This document shows positions 1-6,459 of a stretch of 11,778 bases of DNA, one piece after another. Both the position numbers and the translations under genes were made by a program. The stretch's first letter is position 1, and each line of letters begins with the position of its first letter. The stretch is from Savagea sp. GTDB lineage: Bacteria > Bacillota > Bacilli > Bacillales_A > Planococcaceae. The notes beneath the pieces are model-generated. The model was not told the origin of the DNA, did no database searches, and saw nothing but the letters and a program-made list of their open reading frames with translations. The stretch is taken from the NCBI GenBank assembly GCA_030146155.1, contig JASLCF010000195.1, forward strand, positions 1 through 11,778, given 5' to 3'.

Positions 1-58
1 CTTTAGCGCCGATGGTAATTGGGGGTTTCCCCCTGTGAGAGTAGGACGTTGCCGGGCA
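1..58 (+). rRNA. rrf: 5S ribosomal RNA, 3' end (partial)
   Basis: The first 58 bases match the conserved 3' part of Firmicutes 5S rRNA: the GCGCCGATGGTA segment, the GGGGGTTTCCCCC hairpin, GTGAGAGTAGGACG, and a final GCCGGGC that would pair with the missing 5' end. The 5' half lies outside the window. A strong terminator follows at once, so this is the last gene of an rRNA operon reading towards guaB. The exact mature 3' end (57 to 60) is uncertain. Confidence 0.95.
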
Positions 59-64
59 AACGAA

Positions 65-91
65 ACACCACCTGTTAGGTGGTGTTTTTTT
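65..91 (+). terminator. rRNA operon terminator
   Basis: A perfect 8-bp stem (ACACCACC, 65-72, with GGTGGTGT, 78-85) has a 5-nt loop and is followed by a T-run to 91. A-residues upstream can extend the stem by pairing with the T-run. It sits directly behind the 5S gene and isolates guaB from rRNA transcription. Confidence 0.93.
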
Positions 92-115
92 GTATCTATT
101 GAAATATAAATTTAT

Positions 116-144
116 TTGATAATTTAGAATTATAGGACTATATG
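116..144 (+). promoter_or_regulatory. Candidate guaB promoter
   Basis: TTGATA (116-121) and TATATG (139-144) are separated by 17 bp, matching the sigma-A consensus at 5/6 and 4/6 positions. A second possible -35, TTGACT (164-169), has only a poor -10 partner (TAATCT, 187-192). I saw no purine riboswitch-like fold in the leader between the rRNA terminator and guaB. Which promoter is used cannot be decided by eye. Confidence 0.4.
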
Positions 145-227
145 AGAATTGCATAAAGAGTTCTTGACTTTTAGTCTATCCGTTGTTAATCTTTTAATAA
201 TATTCAATTGTAGGAGGAGTTATAGAG

Positions 228-1694
228 ATGTGGGAAACTAAGTTTCAAAAAGAAGGTTTAACATTTGATGATGTATTATTAATTCCAGGAGCTTCTGAGG
301 TTTTACCTAAAGATGTGAATTTGTCAGTTGATCTTACGGATAATATTACACTCCATTTACCAATTATCAGTGCTGGGATGGATACTGTTACTGAATCTAG
401 AATGGCAATTGCTATGGCTAGACAAGGTGGATTAGGTATTATTCATAAAAACATGAGCATTGAAGAGCAAGCAGAACAAGTTGTTACTGTTAAACGATCA
501 GAAAATGGAGTCATCACAAACCCGTTTTTCTTAACTCCTGAACATCAGGTTTATGATGCAGAGCACTTGATGGGAAAATATAAAATATCAGGTGTCCCAA
601 TTGTTCGTACAATGGAAGGGAAAGAGTTAGTAGGTATTATTACTAACCGAGACCTTCGTTTTATTAGAGATTACTCTATGAAAATTGATGAAGTAATGAC
701 GAAAGAAAATTTAGTGACTGCACCTGTAGGAACTACATTAGACGATGCTGAAAAAATTCTACAACAATATCGCATTGAAAAATTACCTATTGTTAATGAC
801 GCTGGTATTCTACAAGGTTTAATTACAATCAAAGATATTGAAAAAGTAATTGAGTTCCCTTCTGCTGCTAAAGACTCCCAAGGTCGTTTGTTAGTAGGAG
901 CTGCTGTAGGTGTAACTGCGGATACAATGTTACGCATTGAAAAATTAGTCGAAGCAGAAGTAGACGTGATTGTTATTGATACAGCTCATGGTCATTCAGC
1001 AGGTGTGATTAACACGGTTAAAGAAATTAGAAAAGCTTATCCTGACTTAAACATTGTTGCAGGAAACGTGGCAACAGCAGCAGCAACTAAAGCTTTATAT
1101 GACGCAGGGGCTGACATTGTAAAGGTAGGGATTGGACCAGGATCAATATGTACAACTCGTGTAGTTGCGGGTGTAGGTATGCCTCAAATCTCAGCAATTT
1201 ATGACTGTGCTGCAGTGGCAAGAGAATACGGTAAAACAATTATCGCTGATGGTGGTGTGAAGTATTCTGGAGATATTGTCAAAGCACTAGCGGCAGGCGG
1301 ACATGTAGTAATGTTGGGTAGCCTATTAGCTGGAACAACAGAAAGTCCTGGTGGGACAGAAATTTACCAAGGCCGTCGTTTTAAAGTGTATCGCGGGATG
1401 GGTTCTGTTTCTGCAATGGAACAAGGCTCAAAAGATCGTTATTTCCAAGACGATGCTAAGAAATTAGTTCCAGAAGGTATTGAAGGTCGTATGCCTTACA
1501 AGGGACCTCTTGCTGATACAATCCACCAATTAGTAGGTGGGATTCGTGCAGGAATGGGTTATTGTGGAACGAAAGATCTTCGTACATTGAGAGAAGAAGC
1601 TCAATTTGTAAAAATGACTGGTGCGGGATTACGTGAGAGTCATCCTCATCAAGTACAAATTACAAAAGAAGCACCAAACTATTCAATTTCATAA
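228..1694 (+). CDS. guaB: Inosine-5'-monophosphate dehydrogenase
   Basis: Cytoplasmic IMP dehydrogenase oxidises IMP to XMP with NAD+, the committed step of guanine nucleotide synthesis. The protein has 488 residues, the usual bacterial length. Residues about 1-90 and 215-488 form the TIM barrel. The catalytic loop GPGSICTT carries the nucleophile Cys308, followed by the IMP-binding DGG and GSLLAG stretches and the mobile flap around EGRMPYKG. Residues about 95-205 hold a pair of CBS domains (GVPIV...GIITNRD and KLPIV...GLITIKD), typical sites of adenine-nucleotide control. The start is supported by AGGAGGAG eight bases upstream. The gene lies directly after an rRNA operon, as often seen in Bacillales, and ends before a strong hairpin terminator. 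Nothing looks degenerate. Confidence 0.98.
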   Translation: MWETKFQKEGLTFDDVLLIPGASEVLPKDVNLSVDLTDNITLHLPIISAGMDTVTESRMAIAMARQGGLGIIHKNMSIEEQAEQVVTVKRSENGVITNPFFLTPEHQVYDAEHLMGKYKISGVPIVRTMEGKELVGIITNRDLRFIRDYSMKIDEVMTKENLVTAPVGTTLDDAEKILQQYRIEKLPIVNDAGILQGLITIKDIEKVIEFPSAAKDSQGRLLVGAAVGVTADTMLRIEKLVEAEVDVIVIDTAHGHSAGVINTVKEIRKAYPDLNIVAGNVATAAATKALYDAGADIVKVGIGPGSICTTRVVAGVGMPQISAIYDCAAVAREYGKTIIADGGVKYSGDIVKALAAGGHVVMLGSLLAGTTESPGGTEIYQGRRFKVYRGMGSVSAMEQGSKDRYFQDDAKKLVPEGIEGRMPYKGPLADTIHQLVGGIRAGMGYCGTKDLRTLREEAQFVKMTGAGLRESHPHQVQITKEAPNYSIS

Positions 1695-1705
1695 TTATAA
1701 TAATC

Positions 1706-1766
1706 AACGTCAAGATGACCGACACAAGTTCATATACTGCTTGTCGCGTTGTTTTGACGTTTTTTT
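1706..1766 (+). terminator. Long hairpin terminator between guaB and the dacA-like gene
   Basis: AACGTCAAG at 1706-1714 pairs with the end of the 3' arm (to TTGACGTT, 1754-1761), and pairing continues inward with G-U pairs and small bulges to ACAAG/CTTGT around an 11-nt loop. The total is about 21 bp, followed by T-residues to 1766. The next base begins the AGGAGGT ribosome binding site of the downstream gene. There is therefore no room for a promoter between them, and the element must act as the guaB terminator and as a limit on read-through into the next gene. Confidence 0.85.
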
Positions 1767-1778
1767 AGGAGGTATGCT

Positions 1779-3062
1779 ATGAAAACTAGGATGTTTACCA
1801 CTCTAAGCTTGTGTATAGCATTATTATTTATTTTACCTTTTCGTACATATGCTTCTTCAAATACAACTGAGAGTTTATTGGTCTTTGATGTTCACACAGG
1901 TACTATTGTAGAAAGTCAAAATATTGATGCGCCTTTCGCGATTTCTGAATTAGCTAAAACAATGACTCTTTACTTAGTTTTAGAGGCTATTGAACAAGGA
2001 GAGCTATCATGGGAGTCTACTTACACAGTACCTAAATACTTAGAAGAGATAGCGAGTAAAGATTTATTCTTTGATGTACCTCTAAAAGAGGGAGAAGTAT
2101 ATGAGATTAAACAACTTTACAATGCCTTACTTATTCAACAGTCCGTAGCCTCTTCTATTGCACTTGCCGAATTAGTAAGTGGAGATGAATTACAGTTTGT
2201 TGAGGAAATGAATGCTAAAGCGAAAGAATTGAAAATGGAGAACACTTTATTCATTAATGCAAGCGGTGTGAAAGGAAGTCATTTTACTAACATTGAGGGC
2301 TATTCTAATCCAGCTGGGGAGTCAGATGAACCTATTGCAACAGCGCGTTCATTAGGGAAGCTAGCTTATCAACTGTATCACGATTTTCCATTTGTATCTG
2401 AAGATGCGAGCCAGCTCGAATTAATATGGGGAGATACAGAACTACCTTCTAAAAATGCATTACTTCAAGATCCAACTTACGCGTACCCTTTTGCGAATGG
2501 TTTATTTTTAGGAGAGAGTGAACTAGCTGGATATACGCTGTTAGCGACAGCTCAAAAAGGAAAGCAGAAATTAGTGGCTATCATTTTAAATAGCAAGGAT
2601 GAAGAAGGTCAGAAATCTGAAGTATCTCGATATCAAATAGCAAAAGCTCAGTTTGATAATGTATTTGCTAGCTATACAGATTTAGAGATTGTAGCTGAAG
2701 GAAAAAGTATAGAGGCCTATAAGTATTACCCTGTGAAAAAAGGGAAGCAAAAAAAGGTTGAAATCGTTACTGAAACTGCTTTACGTACACTTGTACCTGC
2801 AAATTTTGATGAGGAAGTAGAATTAAAAGTGGTCTATGAAATGGAAGAAGATTTAAGTGCACCTGTTAAACCAGGTACGCGTATAGGGGAGTTACGGATG
2901 ATGAAAACACCAGATGATTCATTCGAGTTCATTATAGATCGTCCACACGCAGTGGCTCTGGTTACTCGAGAAGAAGTACCCAAGAAAAGTGGGTTATCAT
3001 TAGTAGTTGAATCCTTTACTTCTTTTTTTAAAGTATGGTCCAGTCTTATTATGGGAAAATAA
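1779..3062 (+). CDS. DacA/PBP5-family D,D-carboxypeptidase homologue lacking all catalytic motifs
   Basis: This 427-residue exported protein resembles B. subtilis DacA (PBP5), which trims the terminal D-Ala from peptidoglycan stem peptides. Residues 1-25 are a signal peptide with likely cleavage after TYA. Residues about 30-300 are the transpeptidase-fold domain, about 305-400 the PBP5-type beta domain, and 403-427 an amphipathic C-terminal anchor. Landmarks such as YLVLEAIEQG, EEMNAKAKEL and INASGV align cleanly with the family. The three active-site motifs do not: SxxK reads ELAK (Glu57 for Ser, Lys60 kept), SxN reads QSV (121-123) and KTG reads FLG (243-245). The frame is intact, with AGGAGGT six bases before the ATG. 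It should not acylate penicillin or hydrolyse D-Ala-D-Ala, so a binding, scaffold or sensing role is inferred. It sits in the usual dacA position after guaB but depends on read-through or an unseen promoter. Confidence 0.88.
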   Translation: MKTRMFTTLSLCIALLFILPFRTYASSNTTESLLVFDVHTGTIVESQNIDAPFAISELAKTMTLYLVLEAIEQGELSWESTYTVPKYLEEIASKDLFFDVPLKEGEVYEIKQLYNALLIQQSVASSIALAELVSGDELQFVEEMNAKAKELKMENTLFINASGVKGSHFTNIEGYSNPAGESDEPIATARSLGKLAYQLYHDFPFVSEDASQLELIWGDTELPSKNALLQDPTYAYPFANGLFLGESELAGYTLLATAQKGKQKLVAIILNSKDEEGQKSEVSRYQIAKAQFDNVFASYTDLEIVAEGKSIEAYKYYPVKKGKQKKVEIVTETALRTLVPANFDEEVELKVVYEMEEDLSAPVKPGTRIGELRMMKTPDDSFEFIIDRPHAVALVTREEVPKKSGLSLVVESFTSFFKVWSSLIMGK

Positions 3063-3091
3063 ACCTGTGAATTTAATTCACAGGTTTTTTT
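3063..3091. terminator. Bidirectional terminator shared by the dacA-like gene and pdxR
   Basis: AACCTGTGAATT pairs perfectly with AATTCACAGGTT around a minimal loop. A T-run follows on the plus strand (3085-3091), and TTTATTTT lies at the corresponding side of the minus strand. It closes the convergent pair. The stop codon of pdxR (3073-3075) lies at the tip of the hairpin, so the last pdxR codons form one arm. Confidence 0.92.
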
Positions 3092-4485
3092 AAATCCCAA
3101 GTATCGAAAAGACGATGAATCGCTTCCGGTATTTTCTCAAGGGGGATGTTTCCAAATCCTAGTATAAATTGATGGGAAGAGGTCGATTCTTCATTCTTTT
3201 GATAGCGAGAAAGTGGAAAAATTTGAATCCCATTGTTTTTAGCTTTATTCATTAACTCTTCTTCTGTATAAAGACTGTTAAACGTCAAAATTAAGTGCAT
3301 ACCAGCTCTCTCGCCACTATAACTGATGCGTTCACGGTATTCTTTTAAAGTAGCCGTTACTAGGTCAAATTTACGTCTGTATACATTTCTCATCCGGTTT
3401 AAGTGTTTAGAAAAATGGCCATCTTTCATAAAGTTGGCGACCACTTGTTGATCGAAACGAGGTACTGTTGCAGAATAATGAATAAAAGCTTCGGCGTATG
3501 TTTTCAATAAAGGGTCCGGTAATACCATATAGGCAATTCGTAATGATGGAATAAATGATTTAGAGAAAGTACTGAGGTAAATGACTTTATCATGTTGGTC
3601 TAAACTTTTTAATGCCGGAATTGGTTTTCCACTATAACGAAATTCACTATCGTAATCATCTTCAATAATATAGCGATTATTTTTTTCAGAAGCCCAATTT
3701 AAAAGATGCACACGTCGAGAGGCAGACATCACAGTACCTGTTGGAAATTGATGGGAGGGTGTAACAAAGGCAATGTCTACTTCTTGTTCTTGAAGCTGTT
3801 CAACTTTTATTCCTTCTTGATCAACATCGATTTCTTTCATCGGTTGTCGGCCGTTTATAAAAATCGGGTGAGAGATGAGGTAGCCCGGATTTTCAATACC
3901 AAAAATCACTTGTTTTCCTAAAATCTCAATAATAAGTGGAATGAGTTGCTCCGTGCCTGAACCAATGATGATTTGTTCGGGTGAACAAACGACACCTCTG
4001 GATTGATAAACATACTGTGCAATTTCGTTTCGTAATTCTAAATCGCCGTGAGGATGTCCTAGTTGAAGCAAGTCTGCATGTTCTTTTGAGACAATGTCCT
4101 TCGTATATCGTTTCCAAGTCGAAAATGGAAAGTGTTCAGTGTCAATCGCACCTGGTGAAAAATCAAGGGAATAGTTATGTGTGAAGGTTGTTGTAGAGGG
4201 CTTGATCTCAGCAGGTTGGACAGGCAAGAGTAATTCATCAATCTCCTCTACATAAAATCCTTTTCGAGGTATGGAGTCGATATAACCTTCATCAATCAAT
4301 TGGTTATAAGCGAGTTCGATTGTGGTTTGGCTCACTTGAAGAAAATCCGCTAATTTTCTTTTAGAAGGAAGCTTTGTTGAAGGAGAAATACGCTTTGAAA
4401 TAATTTCTCTTTTTATTTTTTCATAAATTTGTTCATACAAAGGTGTTGTACTCTTCTTATTGAGTTCAATAAATAAAAATTCCAT
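3073..4485 (-). CDS. pdxR: MocR-type transcription regulator, probable PdxR
   Basis: This 470-residue chimeric regulator has a GntR-type winged helix at about 10-80 (PLYEQIYEKIKREI, LPSKRKLADFLQVSQTTIELAY), a linker to about 105, and a fold-type I aminotransferase-like domain from about 108 to the end. The PLP-binding parts are present: GSGTEQ, TPSHQFPTG, the DDYDSEFRY stretch, and the Schiff-base lysine Lys309 in STFSKSF. MocR proteins of this kind use PLP as effector. Divergent placement 106 bp from pdxS identifies it as the likely PdxR, which in Gram-positive species activates pdx genes and represses itself when PLP is low or high respectively. AAAGGAGAG lies about seven bases before the start. 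PdxR sense and effector are inferred from family and position. It ends inside the shared terminator. Confidence 0.9.
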   Translation of the reverse strand: MEFLFIELNKKSTTPLYEQIYEKIKREIISKRISPSTKLPSKRKLADFLQVSQTTIELAYNQLIDEGYIDSIPRKGFYVEEIDELLLPVQPAEIKPSTTTFTHNYSLDFSPGAIDTEHFPFSTWKRYTKDIVSKEHADLLQLGHPHGDLELRNEIAQYVYQSRGVVCSPEQIIIGSGTEQLIPLIIEILGKQVIFGIENPGYLISHPIFINGRQPMKEIDVDQEGIKVEQLQEQEVDIAFVTPSHQFPTGTVMSASRRVHLLNWASEKNNRYIIEDDYDSEFRYSGKPIPALKSLDQHDKVIYLSTFSKSFIPSLRIAYMVLPDPLLKTYAEAFIHYSATVPRFDQQVVANFMKDGHFSKHLNRMRNVYRRKFDLVTATLKEYRERISYSGERAGMHLILTFNSLYTEEELMNKAKNNGIQIFPLSRYQKNEESTSSHQFILGFGNIPLEKIPEAIHRLFDTWDLKKPVN

Positions 4486-4501
4486 TTTGACTCTCCTTTA
4501 T

Positions 4502-4547
4502 CTGACCACATTAAAACTTATCAAACTGGATATTTTAATAAGGTCAA
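4502..4547. promoter_or_regulatory. Probable PdxR operator: inverted repeat between pdxR and pdxS
   Basis: CTGACCACATTAAAA (4502-4516) is repeated in inverted orientation as TTTTAATAAGGTCAA (4533-4547). Twelve of 15 positions match, with a 16-bp gap. The right arm covers the expected -35 of pdxS and contains the best -35 of pdxR (TTGACC read on the minus strand, 4547 to 4542). The left arm covers the likely pdxR start point. The minus-strand stretch AATGTGGTCA within the left arm resembles the AAAGTGGW-type box I recall for corynebacterial PdxR. Two sites able to affect both divergent promoters fit a MocR operator, but binding is inferred. Confidence 0.6.
4520..4547 (-). promoter_or_regulatory. 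Candidate pdxR promoter
   Basis: On the minus strand TTGACC (4547-4542) and TTTGAT (4525-4520) are separated by 16 bp, matching sigma-A at 5/6 and 4/6. Transcription would start near 4513, inside the left arm of the inverted repeat, which suits autorepression. Confidence 0.45.
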
Positions 4548-4554
4548 AAGATAT

Positions 4555-4560
4555 TATAAT
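4555..4560 (+). promoter_or_regulatory. pdxS promoter, -10 element
   Basis: A perfect TATAAT lies 31 bases before the pdxS start. No good -35 exists at the right distance (4532-4537 reads ATTTTA). A consensus -10 without a -35, next to the inverted repeat, is the pattern of a promoter that needs an activator, consistent with PdxR. Confidence 0.6.
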
Positions 4561-4591
4561 AAAGATAATCTAAAAATAGGGGGAAGTAAAG

Positions 4592-5437
4592 ATGAACTTT
4601 AAATATGGTGGAGTAATTATGGACGTTATTAACGCAGAGCAAGCTAAAATTGCAGAGGCTGCGGGTGCTGTTGCAGTAATGGCATTAGAAAGAGTGCCTT
4701 CTGATATTCGTGCAGCAGGTGGGGTAGCTCGTATGGCTAATCCAAGTATTGTAGAGGAAGTGCAAGCAGCTGTTTCGATTCCTGTAATGGCGAAAGCACG
4801 TATTGGTCATATTTCAGAAGCACGTACGTTAGAAGCAATGAATGTTGATTTTATTGATGAAAGTGAAGTATTAACGCCAGCAGACGAAGATTTTCACTTA
4901 TTGAAAAGTGATTATAAAGTACCTTTCGTTTGTGGAGCACGTAATCTTGGAGAGGCAGCACGTCGTTTAGGCGAAGGTGCTAAAATGTTACGTACAAAAG
5001 GAGAGCCAGGTACAGGAAATATTGTTGAGGCTGTGCGTCACTTACGCCAAATTAACGCTGAAGTCTTGAAAGTAGTCAATATGTCTGAAGATGAGTTAAT
5101 GACAGAAGCACGTGACTTAAGAGCACCTTATGAAGTATTAAAACAGATTAAAGAAGCGGGACGTCTACCTGTAACAAACTATGCCGCAGGTGGTGTAGCA
5201 ACACCAGCTGATGCGGCATTAATGATGGAATTAGGTGCAGATGGAGTATTCGTTGGTTCAGGTATTTTTAAATCTGAAAACCCTGAAAAATTTGCACGTG
5301 CAATTGTTCAGGCAACAGAAAACTTCAAAGATTACCAATTGATTGCAGAGTTATCAAAAGATTTAGGTGAGCCAATGAAGGGGATTGAAATCTCACAATT
5401 AACAGGTTCTGACCGCATGGCAGACCGTAGCGAATAA
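4592..5437 (+). CDS. pdxS: Pyridoxal 5'-phosphate synthase lyase subunit PdxS, short N-terminus
   Basis: PdxS (Pdx1) condenses ribose 5-phosphate, glyceraldehyde 3-phosphate and ammonia to PLP. It normally forms a dodecamer that takes ammonia from the glutaminase PdxT. The (beta/alpha)8 barrel is complete: GGVIMDVINAEQA with Asp11, VMAKARIGH with the imine lysine Lys68, and MLRTKGEPGTGN with the second catalytic lysine Lys136, equivalent to Asp24, Lys81 and Lys149 of B. subtilis. The protein has only 281 residues against about 294, because it begins just four residues before YGGVIMD. The start is firm: AGGGGGAAG is well spaced and an in-frame TAG lies 15 bases upstream. The N-terminal segment that orders on PdxT binding is therefore missing. 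No pdxT follows; a strong terminator ends the unit after this gene. Confidence 0.96.
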   Translation: MNFKYGGVIMDVINAEQAKIAEAAGAVAVMALERVPSDIRAAGGVARMANPSIVEEVQAAVSIPVMAKARIGHISEARTLEAMNVDFIDESEVLTPADEDFHLLKSDYKVPFVCGARNLGEAARRLGEGAKMLRTKGEPGTGNIVEAVRHLRQINAEVLKVVNMSEDELMTEARDLRAPYEVLKQIKEAGRLPVTNYAAGGVATPADAALMMELGADGVFVGSGIFKSENPEKFARAIVQATENFKDYQLIAELSKDLGEPMKGIEISQLTGSDRMADRSE

Positions 5438-5442
5438 AGCAG

Positions 5443-5481
5443 AGAGCGATGATTAAGTAGGATTAATCATCGCTCTTTTTT
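5443..5481 (+). terminator. Terminator of pdxS
   Basis: A perfect 14-bp stem (5443-5456 with 5463-5476) has a 6-nt loop and is followed by a T-run. It begins six bases after the pdxS stop, so pdxS appears monocistronic. Confidence 0.95.
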
Positions 5482-5530
5482 GATTGTTATCTAAATTAAT
5501 CAAAAAATTCTAATAACTTAAAAAAATAGA

Positions 5531-5559
5531 CTTTTAATCTTGTGAAAACCATGTATAAT
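5531..5559 (+). promoter_or_regulatory. Candidate dat promoter
   Basis: TATAAT at 5554-5559 lies 37 bases before the dat start. The -35 region is weak (CTTTTA at 5531-5536 with a 17-bp gap; TAGACT at 5527 is too far). The gene lies behind a terminator and so needs its own promoter. Confidence 0.55.
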
Positions 5560-5596
5560 TGACGTCGAATAGAGTATTTAATAGGGGGAAAAAAAC

Positions 5597-6433
5597 ATGT
5601 TTAATGCTTATGTAAACGGTCAATGGATTCAAGCAGAAGAAAAAGTATTACCAGTAGACGAGCGTGGTCATCAATTTGGAGATGGCGTATACGAAGTTGT
5701 GCGTATATATGATGGCAAACCTTTTATGATGGAAGAACATTTAACACGTTTATTAAAGAGTGCTGAAGCCATCAAAATCAATGTAGAAGAAACGATTGAA
5801 GATTTTTCAAATTTATTTTTAGAAGCAATTGAAAAATCAGGGGAATCAAATTGTGATATTTATATTCAGATTACACGTGGGATTGTTCGTCGTAATCATT
5901 TATTTCCTAAAGATGTGAAGCCATCAATCACAATGACAATTCGTCCAATGGAAGTAACATCAATGGCTGTGCGTGAAGAAGGAAAGAAAGTTATTTTTTT
6001 AGAAGATGAACGTTGGAAAAATTGTTATATTAAATCATTGAATTTATTACCTAATATTTTAGCAAAACAAGCAGCGTTTGAAGCAGGTGCATTTGAAGCT
6101 GCTCTTTATACAGATGAGTATATTACAGAGGGATCAAGTTCAAATATTTATATTGTAAAAGATGGTCATGTTCAAACGACACCTTTATCACGCTCTATTT
6201 TAGCAGGAATTACACGTCAACGTGTGAAGCAATTATCCGAAGAACAAGGTATAGAATTTATTGAAGAGTCGTTTACAAAGCAGCAAATGTTAGAGGCAGA
6301 TGAAGCTTTTTTAACGAGTACAACAAATGAAATTATGCCAATTGTTCAGGTAGAAGATACAGTGTTAGGTTCAGGCAAGATGGGACCTGTAACAAAGCAA
6401 TTAGTTGAAGCGTTTTTTGAGAAGATTAAATAA
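5597..6433 (+). CDS. dat: D-amino acid aminotransferase
   Basis: This fold-type IV PLP enzyme exchanges amino groups between D-amino acids and 2-oxo acids, classically D-Ala plus 2-oxoglutarate to D-Glu plus pyruvate. It thus links D-Ala and D-Glu pools for cell-wall synthesis. The 278 residues match the family length. The PLP lysine is Lys146 in YIKSLNLLPN, Glu178 in ITEGSSSN supports the cofactor ring nitrogen, and the substrate-carboxylate trap described for Bacillus D-amino acid transaminase (Tyr31, Arg98, His100) is conserved one residue later as Tyr32, Arg99 and His101. This distinguishes it from branched-chain transaminases and aminodeoxychorismate lyase. The ribosome binding site is AGGGGG, nearly identical to that of pdxS. 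The next gene follows after 26 bp without a terminator, so the two are likely co-transcribed. Confidence 0.95.
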   Translation: MFNAYVNGQWIQAEEKVLPVDERGHQFGDGVYEVVRIYDGKPFMMEEHLTRLLKSAEAIKINVEETIEDFSNLFLEAIEKSGESNCDIYIQITRGIVRRNHLFPKDVKPSITMTIRPMEVTSMAVREEGKKVIFLEDERWKNCYIKSLNLLPNILAKQAAFEAGAFEAALYTDEYITEGSSSNIYIVKDGHVQTTPLSRSILAGITRQRVKQLSEEQGIEFIEESFTKQQMLEADEAFLTSTTNEIMPIVQVEDTVLGSGKMGPVTKQLVEAFFEKIK

Positions 6434-6459
6434 GTAGTAAACGATAAGGGCGTGGAGAA

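Noticed and set aside
97..227. Possible purine riboswitch or leader RNA before guaB
   Set aside because: I found no conserved purine-riboswitch core or terminator hairpin; the stretch is AT-rich with promoter-like hexamers only.
3706..4241. Several open frames on both strands inside pdxR
   Set aside because: They lack ribosome binding sites and recognisable protein features and lie fully within a well-supported regulator gene, so they are shadow frames.
5554..5566. GACGTC palindrome next to the dat -10
   Set aside because: A 6-bp palindrome is expected by chance and has no second copy nearby to support an operator.
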